Assembly: GCA_014380365.1 (NCBI GenBank)
Contig: JACMJZ010000007.1
Location: 62,001-126,000 of the forward strand
Length of the DNA stretch: 64,000 nt
Reading direction: 5' to 3'
From: Pyrinomonadaceae bacterium
GTDB taxonomy: Bacteria > Acidobacteriota > Blastocatellia > Pyrinomonadales > Pyrinomonadaceae
Part shown: in pieces, positions 8,104 to 15,807 of the stretch
Position numbering within the stretch: position 1 is the stretch's first letter
Layout of the letters: each line of letters opens with the position of its first letter
Position numbers and translations under genes: made by a program
The notes under the pieces: generated by a model
What the model was told of the DNA's origin: nothing
The model's input: the letters and a program-made list of their open reading frames with translations, nothing else
The model's database searches: none

Positions 8104-10029
8104 ATGAGCAGCGCTACAGAGTTTGACTACATTGTGGTTGGTTCCGGCGCCGGCGGGGGGCCGCTGGCGGGCAATCTCGCCAAGGCCGGTTTCAAAGTTA
8201 TGCTCCTGGAGGCTGGCGGCGACCCATGCTCGGAGGATGAAACGGGACGTCTGATGTACGAAGTTCCCATCTTCCATGGACTGTCGACCGAGTACAAACC
8301 CTGCGTCTGGGACTACTTTGTCCGCCACTACACCGATGATGCGCAGCAAGCACTGGATTCTAAGAAGGTAGCGATAAATGGCAGGGACTTCATCTGGTAT
8401 CCGCGGGCCGGCGCGCTCGGTGGATGCACCACACACAACGCGATGATTACGGTTGTACCGCAGGACAGCGATTGGGACCATATCGCGGAAGTTACCGGCG
8501 ACGATTCCTGGTGTGGCGAGCGCATGAGGCCGTATTTTACCCGTCTTGAGAACTGCGGGTACGTGCCGCGGCCGGGCTCTCCGAAGGCGATTTTTAGAGG
8601 ACTGTTCTGGATCATCGCCAGACTATTTCTCAAGAAGAAGGGTCGCCTTAGCTGGCAAAACGGCCACGGATTCAAAGGATGGCTGCCTACTTCCCAAGCC
8701 GATCCACGAGTGGTACTCAAGGACAAACAGTTGGTTAAAATGCTCTTGAGCGCCGCCAAGAGCGCCATCCACGAAAAGATCGACGATGATTCGCTATTGA
8801 GCGTTGAGACTCGTTTCGACCCTAACGATAGCAGGAACACAGGCGATAGTCCGGAGGGACTAGCGTTCACTCCGCTCGCAGTTGAGCGTGGCAAACGCTT
8901 CGGCCCGCGCGACTATCTTTTGCGAGTTCAGAAGAGCAAAGAGTATGGCGGCAACCTCACGATAAAGAAAAATGCGCTTGCCACTCGCGTGCTGTTTGAA
9001 GGAAATCGTGCGGTAGGCGTCGAGTATATTGACAAGGCTCACATATACCGCGCCGACCCTTCTGCGGTTAACGACACTCCCGATCCAGCGTCTTTGCCGC
9101 GCGCAGAAGTGCGAGCTAAGCGGGAAGTCATTCTCTCGGGCGGCGCCTTCAATACTCCGCAGCTATTGATGCTCTCAGGCATCGGACCCGCTCACCATCT
9201 CAAACAGTTTGGCCTGGCGGTGAATGTTGATTTGCCGGGCGTTGGCAGGAACTTGCAAGACCGGTACGAAATCTGCGTGATTACGGAATTCAAGAAAAAC
9301 TTTGTCCTACTCGATGGGGCATCATTTGCGCCCCCGGATCCAGGCACAGAACCAGACGAATTTCTGAAGGCATGGGAAAAGGAGGGTAAGGGGATTTATG
9401 CGTCCAATGGCGCTTTGATTGGGATCATCAAGCGCTCACGGAAAGAGTTGAAAGACCCGGATCTCTACATCTTCGCGCTCCCGGGTTTCTTCCGCGGCTA
9501 CTACCCAGGATACTCCAAGGTGTTTGAGGCTACTCACAACAAGTTTACCTGGGCCATCATCAAGGCCCGTACGAATAACACCGGAAGTGTGAAACTGAAC
9601 TCAACTAATCCCTGGGATCCCCTTTCGATCAATTTCCAATACTTCGGCGACGGACAACGGAATGACGACCCTGACCTCGACGCGGTCGTGGACGGCGTCC
9701 GGTTTGTGCGCGCGATGAACGAGAGGCTGCAGAAGCTCTACTCGCCAATCAAGAACGAAGAAATTCCAGGAGAGCATCTAAAGGACCAGTTGCTCCGCGA
9801 ATTTATCAAGGCTGAGGCGTGGGGACATCACGCCTCCTGCACCTGCAAGATCGGCGCCGATAGCGACCCGCTGGCTGTGCTCGACAGCCGTTTTCGTGTT
9901 CGTGGAACAGAGGCTCTTCGCGTCGTCGACGCCTCTGTGTTTCCGAAGATACCGGGCTATTTCATCGTTTCGGCAATTTACATGATTAGCGAAAAGGCTT
10001 CGGATCTGATTATTGAAGACGCGCGCTAG
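8104..10029 (+). CDS. GMC-family FAD-dependent oxidoreductase
   Basis: A 641-residue glucose-methanol-choline oxidoreductase that would oxidise an alcohol, sugar or sterol-like hydroxyl. The dinucleotide-binding motif VVGSGAGGGPLAGNLAKAG lies at 11-29 with LLEAGGD at 34-40. The second GMC signature is GGAFNTPQLLMLSGIGPAHHL. The C-terminal catalytic region is GHHASCTCKIG (about 573-583), providing the general-base His. At the usual second catalytic position (normally G-N-P/T...) this protein reads PGYFIVSAIYMISEKASDLI, so the usual Asn/His is not obvious. There is no signal peptide, so it is either cytoplasmic or carried by its partner. Placement directly after the di-heme cytochrome suggests a dehydrogenase passing electrons to cytochrome rather than an oxidase. 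Confidence 0.93.
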   Translation: MSSATEFDYIVVGSGAGGGPLAGNLAKAGFKVMLLEAGGDPCSEDETGRLMYEVPIFHGLSTEYKPCVWDYFVRHYTDDAQQALDSKKVAINGRDFIWYPRAGALGGCTTHNAMITVVPQDSDWDHIAEVTGDDSWCGERMRPYFTRLENCGYVPRPGSPKAIFRGLFWIIARLFLKKKGRLSWQNGHGFKGWLPTSQADPRVVLKDKQLVKMLLSAAKSAIHEKIDDDSLLSVETRFDPNDSRNTGDSPEGLAFTPLAVERGKRFGPRDYLLRVQKSKEYGGNLTIKKNALATRVLFEGNRAVGVEYIDKAHIYRADPSAVNDTPDPASLPRAEVRAKREVILSGGAFNTPQLLMLSGIGPAHHLKQFGLAVNVDLPGVGRNLQDRYEICVITEFKKNFVLLDGASFAPPDPGTEPDEFLKAWEKEGKGIYASNGALIGIIKRSRKELKDPDLYIFALPGFFRGYYPGYSKVFEATHNKFTWAIIKARTNNTGSVKLNSTNPWDPLSINFQYFGDGQRNDDPDLDAVVDGVRFVRAMNERLQKLYSPIKNEEIPGEHLKDQLLREFIKAEAWGHHASCTCKIGADSDPLAVLDSRFRVRGTEALRVVDASVFPKIPGYFIVSAIYMISEKASDLIIEDAR

Positions 10030-10036
10030 CTTCAAC

Positions 10037-10057
10037 GACAGGCATTCCCTGCCTGTC
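10037..10057. repeat. GACAGGC...GCCTGTC hairpin
   Basis: A 7-bp inverted repeat GACAGGC/GCCTGTC with a short loop, 8 bp after the GMC stop codon. It could act as a weak terminator. The same hairpin with one base difference in the loop lies after aroC at 27797-27818, so it belongs to a dispersed palindrome family. Confidence 0.6.
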
Positions 10058-10154
10058 TCAGTTTATAGAAGCCTGTTTAGCCTCGGCAAAGACTTTTGCC
10101 AAAGGGCGAGAGACAGAATGTCTGGCTACCTGATTGGCAGCGAGGAGAGGTCCA

Positions 10155-10214
10155 ATGCCGAAGCGGTCGCTGATGCTAGCGGGTGGCGGACTGAAGATCG
10201 CGTTATGCCAGTGA
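10155..10214 (+). pseudogene. N-terminal remnant of a patatin-like phospholipase
   Basis: After a strong ribosome site (GAGGAGAGG, 6 nt before the ATG) a 19-codon frame reads MPKRSLMLAGGGLKIALCQ and then stops. The beginning matches the way patatin-family hydrolases start (a short strand followed by the GGG-x-K/R oxyanion-hole loop), but no nucleophile GxSxG or further coding sequence follows in any frame. Seen: a good start and a patatin-like beginning. Inferred: a gene once downstream of the GMC gene has been lost and only its start survives. The rest of 10058-10645 contains no gene I can support. Confidence 0.4.
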
Positions 10215-10645
10215 AGCGACGGATACATTCAGCATTCATCTAAACGTTGAGTATGAGTAATTCGCGTGAGAAGGAGCAGTCCAAAGATAGGTAGCCAAGA
10301 ATAGTCCAACGCATTTTTCGCACAGCTCTAAGGGTTCTAGATTGGCACTTTGAGAATGACTGCTCAATTGCTGAGCTAAGCGGGCGGAAACTCTATTTTC
10401 AAGGAATTACGAATCCGAAACGGGCCTAATCGAGCATGTGTTTCTGCGTCGGGACCTCGACATCTTACTTAAATATGTCCGCTTGCGCTAACTGAGCCGG
10501 GCGTCATCCAAACTGCTTCCGCATCCACGAAATCAAGCGTCGGACGGCTGATCAACTAGAGATTGGATTTTGCCTCGGCCAACATTGATTCCGCCCATCG
10601 AGCATTACTTACGACACTTGCTCGGAACACGCGCGCGTCCCGGAG

Positions 10646-12262
10646 TTACGGCTTCTCTTTAGGAGTCATTCGATCAGTCAGGGGAATGTACTGCTGTTTA
10701 GCTAGATCAACTCCGACGATATAAGAACCAATGGAGCCCACTCTGCGATTCAACCCGAACGTCAATGGAGGGACGACACCGGTTTTGAAGTCACGCATTT
10801 GCTCGATCGAATTGATGAGCGCCGTGCGGTTGAGTTGTCTACCGCTTAGTTTCGTGGCTTCAAAGAAAACTTTCGCCGCCGCATATGCCATGGATTGGAA
10901 AGCGGGACTGCGCAACTTGATACCGGCTTTTCCCGCCAGCGCGAGAAACTCCGCAAATTCTTCCTGATTCGGCAGCGCTGAGGGGTACGAAAGGAAGGTT
11001 TGCACCGCTACACCCGCCGGCAGGGCAAATGCGCCGCGCCCTACCATCACAACGGAACTCAGGAGCGGAACATTCAGCTTCACGCGGTCTATCTCAAGCG
11101 CAAGCGCTTTGAAGTCTTCCGCCCCGCCGAAGAAGAAAATGTAGTCCGGGTTCTTGCTTGCCAGTAGCGCAACCGTCTCCGCCGGTTTGAAGGCGGATGG
11201 ATACGTCTGCTCGGACACGATCTCCATCGAGTACATTTTGGCCTGGGTCTTCAGTCCCGAGAGCGCATCCTGATTGAAACCGTTCCCGTCATAAACAACA
11301 CCCAACTGCGGTCTAGCCTGGTCAGGCTTGCCTTTGGATTTCGCAAAATCAACCAGCGCGCGGACCTGATCCGCAAAGGTGGGAAGCAGGTAGAAGATGT
11401 AAGGGTTGGGCGGCACGGCGACGCGGGGCGAAAGCGTTAGTGGACCGACGAGCGGCACCTCTCTGCTCTTGATCAGTTGGCTAACGGCAGCGCTTTCGCC
11501 CGGCTCAAAGTTGCTAAGCATCGCAAAGACATCGCCATGCTCAATCAAGCGCCGGGTTGCTTCCAACGTTTGTGCGGGGTCGCCGCGCGAATCTTCCACT
11601 ATTAACTCGCAGCGGCGGCCGTAAATTCCCCCCTGCGCATTGACCTCCGCAAAACTGGCAGCGAGGACGGCCTTCACATCTTCACCGATCTGCGCGAGCG
11701 GCCCACTCAACGGCAGCACCGCGCCGACTCGAATGGTCTCGTCACTGACGCCAGGTTCCGTGTCGGATTCATTCCCGAGTTGCTTGAGATAGGCGATGAG
11801 GTCGGCCATCTGCTCGCGAGTCATCTTGTAATTCGGCATCGCCGGATGCAGGCGACCCCCGGCGGGATCTAAGGCATCGCTAATCGCGCGTGCCAGCGTT
11901 GCCTCGTTGTAAGCGGCACGCTCTCGACGGGTGAGGGCGGAAGTGTGTGGCCGCGTGAGCGTCTCCCAGTTGATCGGAGGTGGCTGGATTCCCCCTTCCC
12001 TGGTTCCTTCGCCTCGTAGTCCGTGGCAATTCGCGCAGGAAAATGAGGAGGCAGGCACGTCCAGGTCCGCGCTGCCGAGCCTCGCTATGATCTCGCCTGC
12101 CTCGCTCTCGCCTTTGACGTAAATCTGCTTGCCGCGTTGTTCCTGAGCGGCCAGTCCGCTCCGCTTCTGAGTTGCCCCGCTGTCGACGCAGATCAGGGTT
12201 GCCAGGACGATCAAAAGCGTCACACCGAGATGAAATTGGAACCGAGGGAAGGGAAGTTTCAT
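10646..12262 (-). CDS. cytochrome c / periplasmic branched-chain-type binding protein fusion
   Basis: A 538-residue exported protein with two parts. After a signal peptide (residues about 6-30) comes a mono-heme cytochrome c domain with CANCHG near residue 74 and an axial Met in MPNYKMT near 131, followed by the typical closing helix LIAYLKQLG. From about 155 onward comes a type-1 periplasmic binding fold (Peripla_BP_6; IRVGAVLPLSGPLAQIGEDV, quoted in part) as found in LivJ-type receptors. The ATG at 12262 was chosen; a TTG eight codons upstream (12286) is possible but has no better ribosome site. No ABC permease is adjacent, so it may be a redox sensor or receptor rather than a transporter component. 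It is the last gene of the copper/redox cluster, 158 bp beyond the SCO gene. Confidence 0.88.
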   Translation of the reverse strand: MKLPFPRFQFHLGVTLLIVLATLICVDSGATQKRSGLAAQEQRGKQIYVKGESEAGEIIARLGSADLDVPASSFSCANCHGLRGEGTREGGIQPPPINWETLTRPHTSALTRRERAAYNEATLARAISDALDPAGGRLHPAMPNYKMTREQMADLIAYLKQLGNESDTEPGVSDETIRVGAVLPLSGPLAQIGEDVKAVLAASFAEVNAQGGIYGRRCELIVEDSRGDPAQTLEATRRLIEHGDVFAMLSNFEPGESAAVSQLIKSREVPLVGPLTLSPRVAVPPNPYIFYLLPTFADQVRALVDFAKSKGKPDQARPQLGVVYDGNGFNQDALSGLKTQAKMYSMEIVSEQTYPSAFKPAETVALLASKNPDYIFFFGGAEDFKALALEIDRVKLNVPLLSSVVMVGRGAFALPAGVAVQTFLSYPSALPNQEEFAEFLALAGKAGIKLRSPAFQSMAYAAAKVFFEATKLSGRQLNRTALINSIEQMRDFKTGVVPPLTFGLNRRVGSIGSYIVGVDLAKQQYIPLTDRMTPKEKP

Positions 12263-12286
12263 TTGCTTTTGATTATAAACTCTCAA

Positions 12287-12420
12287 AGCAGTTCAGAATC
12301 CAAGCTGACGCTGGGAGCGCAGCCATCTTGCCTCCTCAAGTTTCGTGGTCACGAAGCAGCAGGCAAGATGCCTGTGCTTCCAGCTTTAAGTTGAACTACG
12401 AACTGCTTGAGTGAACTGGG
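12287..12420. repeat. composite palindromic intergenic repeat
   Basis: This gap holds an imperfect inverted arrangement. GCAGTTCAGAAT near 12289 is answered by GAACTGCTTGAGTGAAC near 12401, and inside are CATCTTGCCT (12323) / AGGCAAGATG (12361) plus the word GGGAGCGCAG. The same flanking word CTCAAGCAGTT recurs around 39631-39724, so it is a member of a dispersed family. Confidence 0.55.
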
Positions 12421-13290
12421 CTAGGGGCTCACTTTATCAGGCTTGGGAGCGAGCAGTTTCGTGACTGCGCTCGCAATCTCGGTGGGATTCGACATGGCGT
12501 GAACCTTCATCCATTCACCGGTTGCTTCGTTGCCGATGATCAGTACGCTGCTATGCGCCGCTTTATCTTCGACGTATCCACCCATCTTATAAAGCACCCA
12601 GTCAACATTTTCCTTCTTGCCGGTGAGAAAGTACCAGCCCGGTTTGATCTTAAACTTTTCAGCATATGTCTTTAGTCGCTCGGGCGTATCCGTCATTGGG
12701 TCGACGCTGATTGAAATCATCACCACCTCCCGGCCCAGATGTTCGGCCAGATAACTCTGCACGCGCGCGAGATTAGCCGTCATTGGTGAACAAACACCTT
12801 CACAGGTTGTAAAGATGAAGTTAATCAACGCGACTTTCCCCTTGAGTAGGTCGTCGTAGAAACGCACCGGCTTGTTGTCCTGTGTGATCAAAACATGGTT
12901 TGGGAAATAGCTGGCTGATCCCGCCGAGCTGGCGCCGCTGCCTGGCGGCTGGCTCGTTGCGCTCGGGTTTGTCTGACCAGTTTCTTCAAGCTTCGCGGTT
13001 TTCTCCGTCGTCGAGACGGCGGCATCGCGGTTTGTTCCAACTGGTGGCGCAGTCTTACTTTTAGTCCTCAAGAACATTCCGCATTTGGGACACTTGCCGC
13101 GTTTCTTTGACGTGACCTCCGGATGCATCGGGCATTCATAGGTAACAGCGGCCGCTGCCTTTCGCGCGCGCGCGGCCCGAGTTTGCGCCGCAGTCAACCC
13201 GGTTTCCGAAATGCTCTGCCCGAGCACGATGGACAGGATGCCAGTCAGAAAGAGGGAAGCGAGGCCTCCGCGTCTGAAAACTCTGCTCAT
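12421..13290 (-). CDS. SCO1/SenC copper-chaperone-like protein with heavy-metal-binding domain
   Basis: A 289-residue exported protein. After a signal peptide (1-25) a heavy-metal-binding domain (YECPMHPEV...GKCPKCGM, residues 51-72) is joined by a Pro/Ser/Thr-rich linker (75-128) to a thioredoxin-fold SCO domain. The copper-binding cysteines are in CEGVC (163 and 167) and the distal His is in AAHSSVLI (His246). SCO proteins deliver copper to, or keep reduced, the copper site of oxidases. Here the likely client is the multicopper oxidase of the same cluster (inference). The gene overlaps the upstream YVTN gene by 4 bp (ATGA), so the two are translationally coupled. Confidence 0.93.
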   Translation of the reverse strand: MSRVFRRGGLASLFLTGILSIVLGQSISETGLTAAQTRAARARKAAAAVTYECPMHPEVTSKKRGKCPKCGMFLRTKSKTAPPVGTNRDAAVSTTEKTAKLEETGQTNPSATSQPPGSGASSAGSASYFPNHVLITQDNKPVRFYDDLLKGKVALINFIFTTCEGVCSPMTANLARVQSYLAEHLGREVVMISISVDPMTDTPERLKTYAEKFKIKPGWYFLTGKKENVDWVLYKMGGYVEDKAAHSSVLIIGNEATGEWMKVHAMSNPTEIASAVTKLLAPKPDKVSP

Positions 13291-15338
13291 GGTTTGGTTG
13301 CTCCATTCACTTCCGCTTTCTTCGCCTCACGGCCAGGCGCACTATCAAAAACCTGGACCGCGTTGAAGGGAAGGTCGGCGAAGGTGACGCCACGCGAGGC
13401 CACGGCCACCATTACGTTGAAGAGCCCCGCGCGCGGAAAGGTCTGCGTCACCTCATACACTCCGGCGCCAATCTCTTTCCCGAGCTGGCGCTGCTGCCAG
13501 ATGCCGGGCGGCTCAAAGACGAGCACGCGCAGGTCGTCGAGACCCGTGACCGGTTGTTTAGTTGTCGCATCAGTGATCTTAAACCTGAGCGGCACGGCCT
13601 CGCCGGCTTTGAAGCGCTGGTCTTTGAACATTGCCTCGACGGCAATCGAAGTTCCAACACGCTCTCGCTCGCCATCGGGCGATTCGCCAACCACCAACTG
13701 GAAGCAGTTATGCATGCGCGGCTGTTCGATCAATAGCGGCACATCGAAAGTGCCGCTGCGGCGCAACTTGATCTGGGCGGAGTAGGTGCCGGGCGCGATT
13801 TCGGAGATGCTCCGGTCCAGCAAGAGCAGGGCCCTGGGGCGGCGCTTGTAATTGCTGAAGGTGCCCATCGGGGCCATCATCCCTTCGACGTAGTAATAGA
13901 TCATCCGGTCACCATTGTTGGCAATCATGACAGCGTTGCCTTCAGGCGTGGGCGCGATCATGTCGGCCACTCCGATTTCGGCCGGCAGCGCACTCGCCGG
14001 CATTTGACCGCCCTGAATATCAACCGGCGCGGGAGTCGTCTTGGTAAAGTCGGCCAACTCGATCAACGAAAACTTCTCTGAACCAATCCCACGAATGTAG
14101 GCGTAGCCCTTAGTGAAGACTACCTGGTCCGGCTCCTTCACCACCTTGGCGCTCGCGACGATCTTGTTCGTCGCAGCATCCAGAATCGAAACCTTGCTTT
14201 CGATCTGATTAACGACAAAACCAAAACGTCCACCGGGCGCAAACCGCAAGGCCACCACTCCCGGTTCAGCCGGAATGGTGTTGACGACCCGGTTAGTGGC
14301 CGGATCTATCGCCGAAATCGCGACGCCGTTTATGGAAGCCACATAGAGCAAACGGCTGGCAGCGCTGTAGGCGACTGGAACCGGCGTCGCACCCACGTCA
14401 ATGTCTTTAATTTTTACCAGCTTCTTCGTGTCAATGACGGAGACAGTGTTTGCCTTGCTGTTAGTTACATATGCCAGATGTTTCTCGGGAACGAAGGCGA
14501 TGTTGTGCAGCCCGTCGCCGACCTTGACGGTCCCGGCGAGGCTGTTGGTCTTAGTGTCAATGACGGCGATCTGCGGTGAATCGTCAAGACCGACCCATAC
14601 CTGGCTTCCTCCGGGTTCGAGCAAGATGCGCCGCGGCTTCATCCCTTTGAGCGGGATGGTTTGGACGATCTTTTTCGTGACGGTATTGATGACGGCTACG
14701 GCTGATTGTTCGGGTAGCGTCACATAGAGGAAGTCGTTATCCCTCGAAAGTATCCAATCCGCGCCTGCGCCGGGCAACACGATCAAACTCTCCAGCTTGG
14801 TGATATTGAAGGACAGTTGGGGATTGATTATTGAAATTGTGTTGTCGTGATTGATCGTCAGGACCAGGTAACTGTTAAGGTCGATGTCCGGACGTGTGCT
14901 GAGCAGCCCGCCCATAAAAGAGGCGATCTTGTCCTTACACTCGGCGGCATTCGGCACCCTCGCTGAACTCCGCGAACTAATCCAGGCGTTCGGGTGCAGT
15001 CCCGTGACCGGCTGTCCAGTCCTCACGTCCGTCAGACGAAAGGTCGCCAGCGCGTTAGCTCCGGCCACCAGGCCGTTTGATTTCCCGTGCTCGTCCGGAG
15101 ACGCGGTAACGGAAAAATCCACCGCGATCCCTTCCTTCTCAAATCGCTGGGAAACGGAGCCAGCGGGGGTTGCTTTGGCGTTCCGGTCCTTGTTGTTGGT
15201 CGAGGTTTTTGTGCGCGGGCCGCCAATCTGCGCAGTGGCGATTGAAGTTGTCAACAAACAGACGAACAGGGCCGGCAGCACTCCTCGCGCCGTCTGTGTC
15301 CAGAACTGCCTTGTCCAACTCTTGCTGCGGTTTGGCAT
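13287..15338 (-). CDS. secreted YVTN/YncE-type beta-propeller protein
   Basis: A 683-residue exported protein with repeated beta-propeller blades of the YVTN type: VAVINTVTKKIVQTIPL, IAVIDTKTNSLAGTVKV, VSVIDTKKLVKIKDI, ISAIDPATNRVVNTI and VSILDAATNKIVASAKV, spanning about residues 190-410. The C-terminal third has beta-sandwich-like segments. The start was set at ATG 15338 because it gives a classic signal peptide ending in TSIATAQ; a TTG at 15422 would add 28 residues in front of it. Such propellers often accompany oxidases or cytochromes as scaffolds or c/d1-like electron-transfer partners. No CxxCH is present here. It is coupled to the SCO gene by an ATGA overlap. Confidence 0.88.
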   Translation of the reverse strand: MPNRSKSWTRQFWTQTARGVLPALFVCLLTTSIATAQIGGPRTKTSTNNKDRNAKATPAGSVSQRFEKEGIAVDFSVTASPDEHGKSNGLVAGANALATFRLTDVRTGQPVTGLHPNAWISSRSSARVPNAAECKDKIASFMGGLLSTRPDIDLNSYLVLTINHDNTISIINPQLSFNITKLESLIVLPGAGADWILSRDNDFLYVTLPEQSAVAVINTVTKKIVQTIPLKGMKPRRILLEPGGSQVWVGLDDSPQIAVIDTKTNSLAGTVKVGDGLHNIAFVPEKHLAYVTNSKANTVSVIDTKKLVKIKDIDVGATPVPVAYSAASRLLYVASINGVAISAIDPATNRVVNTIPAEPGVVALRFAPGGRFGFVVNQIESKVSILDAATNKIVASAKVVKEPDQVVFTKGYAYIRGIGSEKFSLIELADFTKTTPAPVDIQGGQMPASALPAEIGVADMIAPTPEGNAVMIANNGDRMIYYYVEGMMAPMGTFSNYKRRPRALLLLDRSISEIAPGTYSAQIKLRRSGTFDVPLLIEQPRMHNCFQLVVGESPDGERERVGTSIAVEAMFKDQRFKAGEAVPLRFKITDATTKQPVTGLDDLRVLVFEPPGIWQQRQLGKEIGAGVYEVTQTFPRAGLFNVMVAVASRGVTFADLPFNAVQVFDSAPGREAKKAEVNGATKP

Positions 15339-15458
15339 AAGTGTTCTCGTCAGGAAAATATCAGTCTGCACGGCTTTTCGTAAAGAATTAATTCGATCAA
15401 TCCGAGTGCGGATAACTGACAATGCCCCGGCAGTTCAGAGTCTCTGGCAGAACTCCTC

Positions 15459-15780
15459 AGCGCCAAAGGCGCGAAATGTAATAGCCTGGGGCAACGCCCC
15501 AGGTTTCGGCGACAAGAAACGATAAAGCTCCGAAGGAGCGAAATAGACTTTGTGCAGTTTCAGATGTCGCGCCTTCAGCGCTCAATAACTATTCATTAAA
15601 ACTTCCCTGGGGCGGTGCCCCAGGCTCTTACATCTCGCGCCGTTGGCGCTGGGAACAGAGTCTCGAAATCCTGAGCGCTGCCCAGCGAAATTGTGGGGCG
15701 TCCCTCTGGGCGGCCATTGTTACGACTCCGTGTTCACTCCATTGTTCCGCAATTCGGGGGCGCCCACAGAGGGACGCCCC
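15459..15780. repeat. two nested intergenic inverted repeats
   Basis: The gap between the multicopper oxidase and propeller genes carries two long palindromic structures. The first pairs 15459-15503 with 15606-15650; its words GCGCCAAAGGCGC and CCTGGGGCAACGCCCCAGG are each hairpins and the whole arm is repeated inverted with a few changes. The second pairs 15695-15712 with 15761-15780 (GGGGCGTCCCTCT...). No ORF of note lies inside. They could end or process the transcript. Confidence 0.8.
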
Positions 15781-15807
15781 GACTAGCTAGTTTCCTTGTT
15801 TACGCGC

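Noticed and set aside
10013-10243. A 76-codon frame overlapping the end of the GMC gene
   Set aside because: It has no ribosome site and crosses the GACAGGC hairpin; the patatin-like start in another frame is more convincing.
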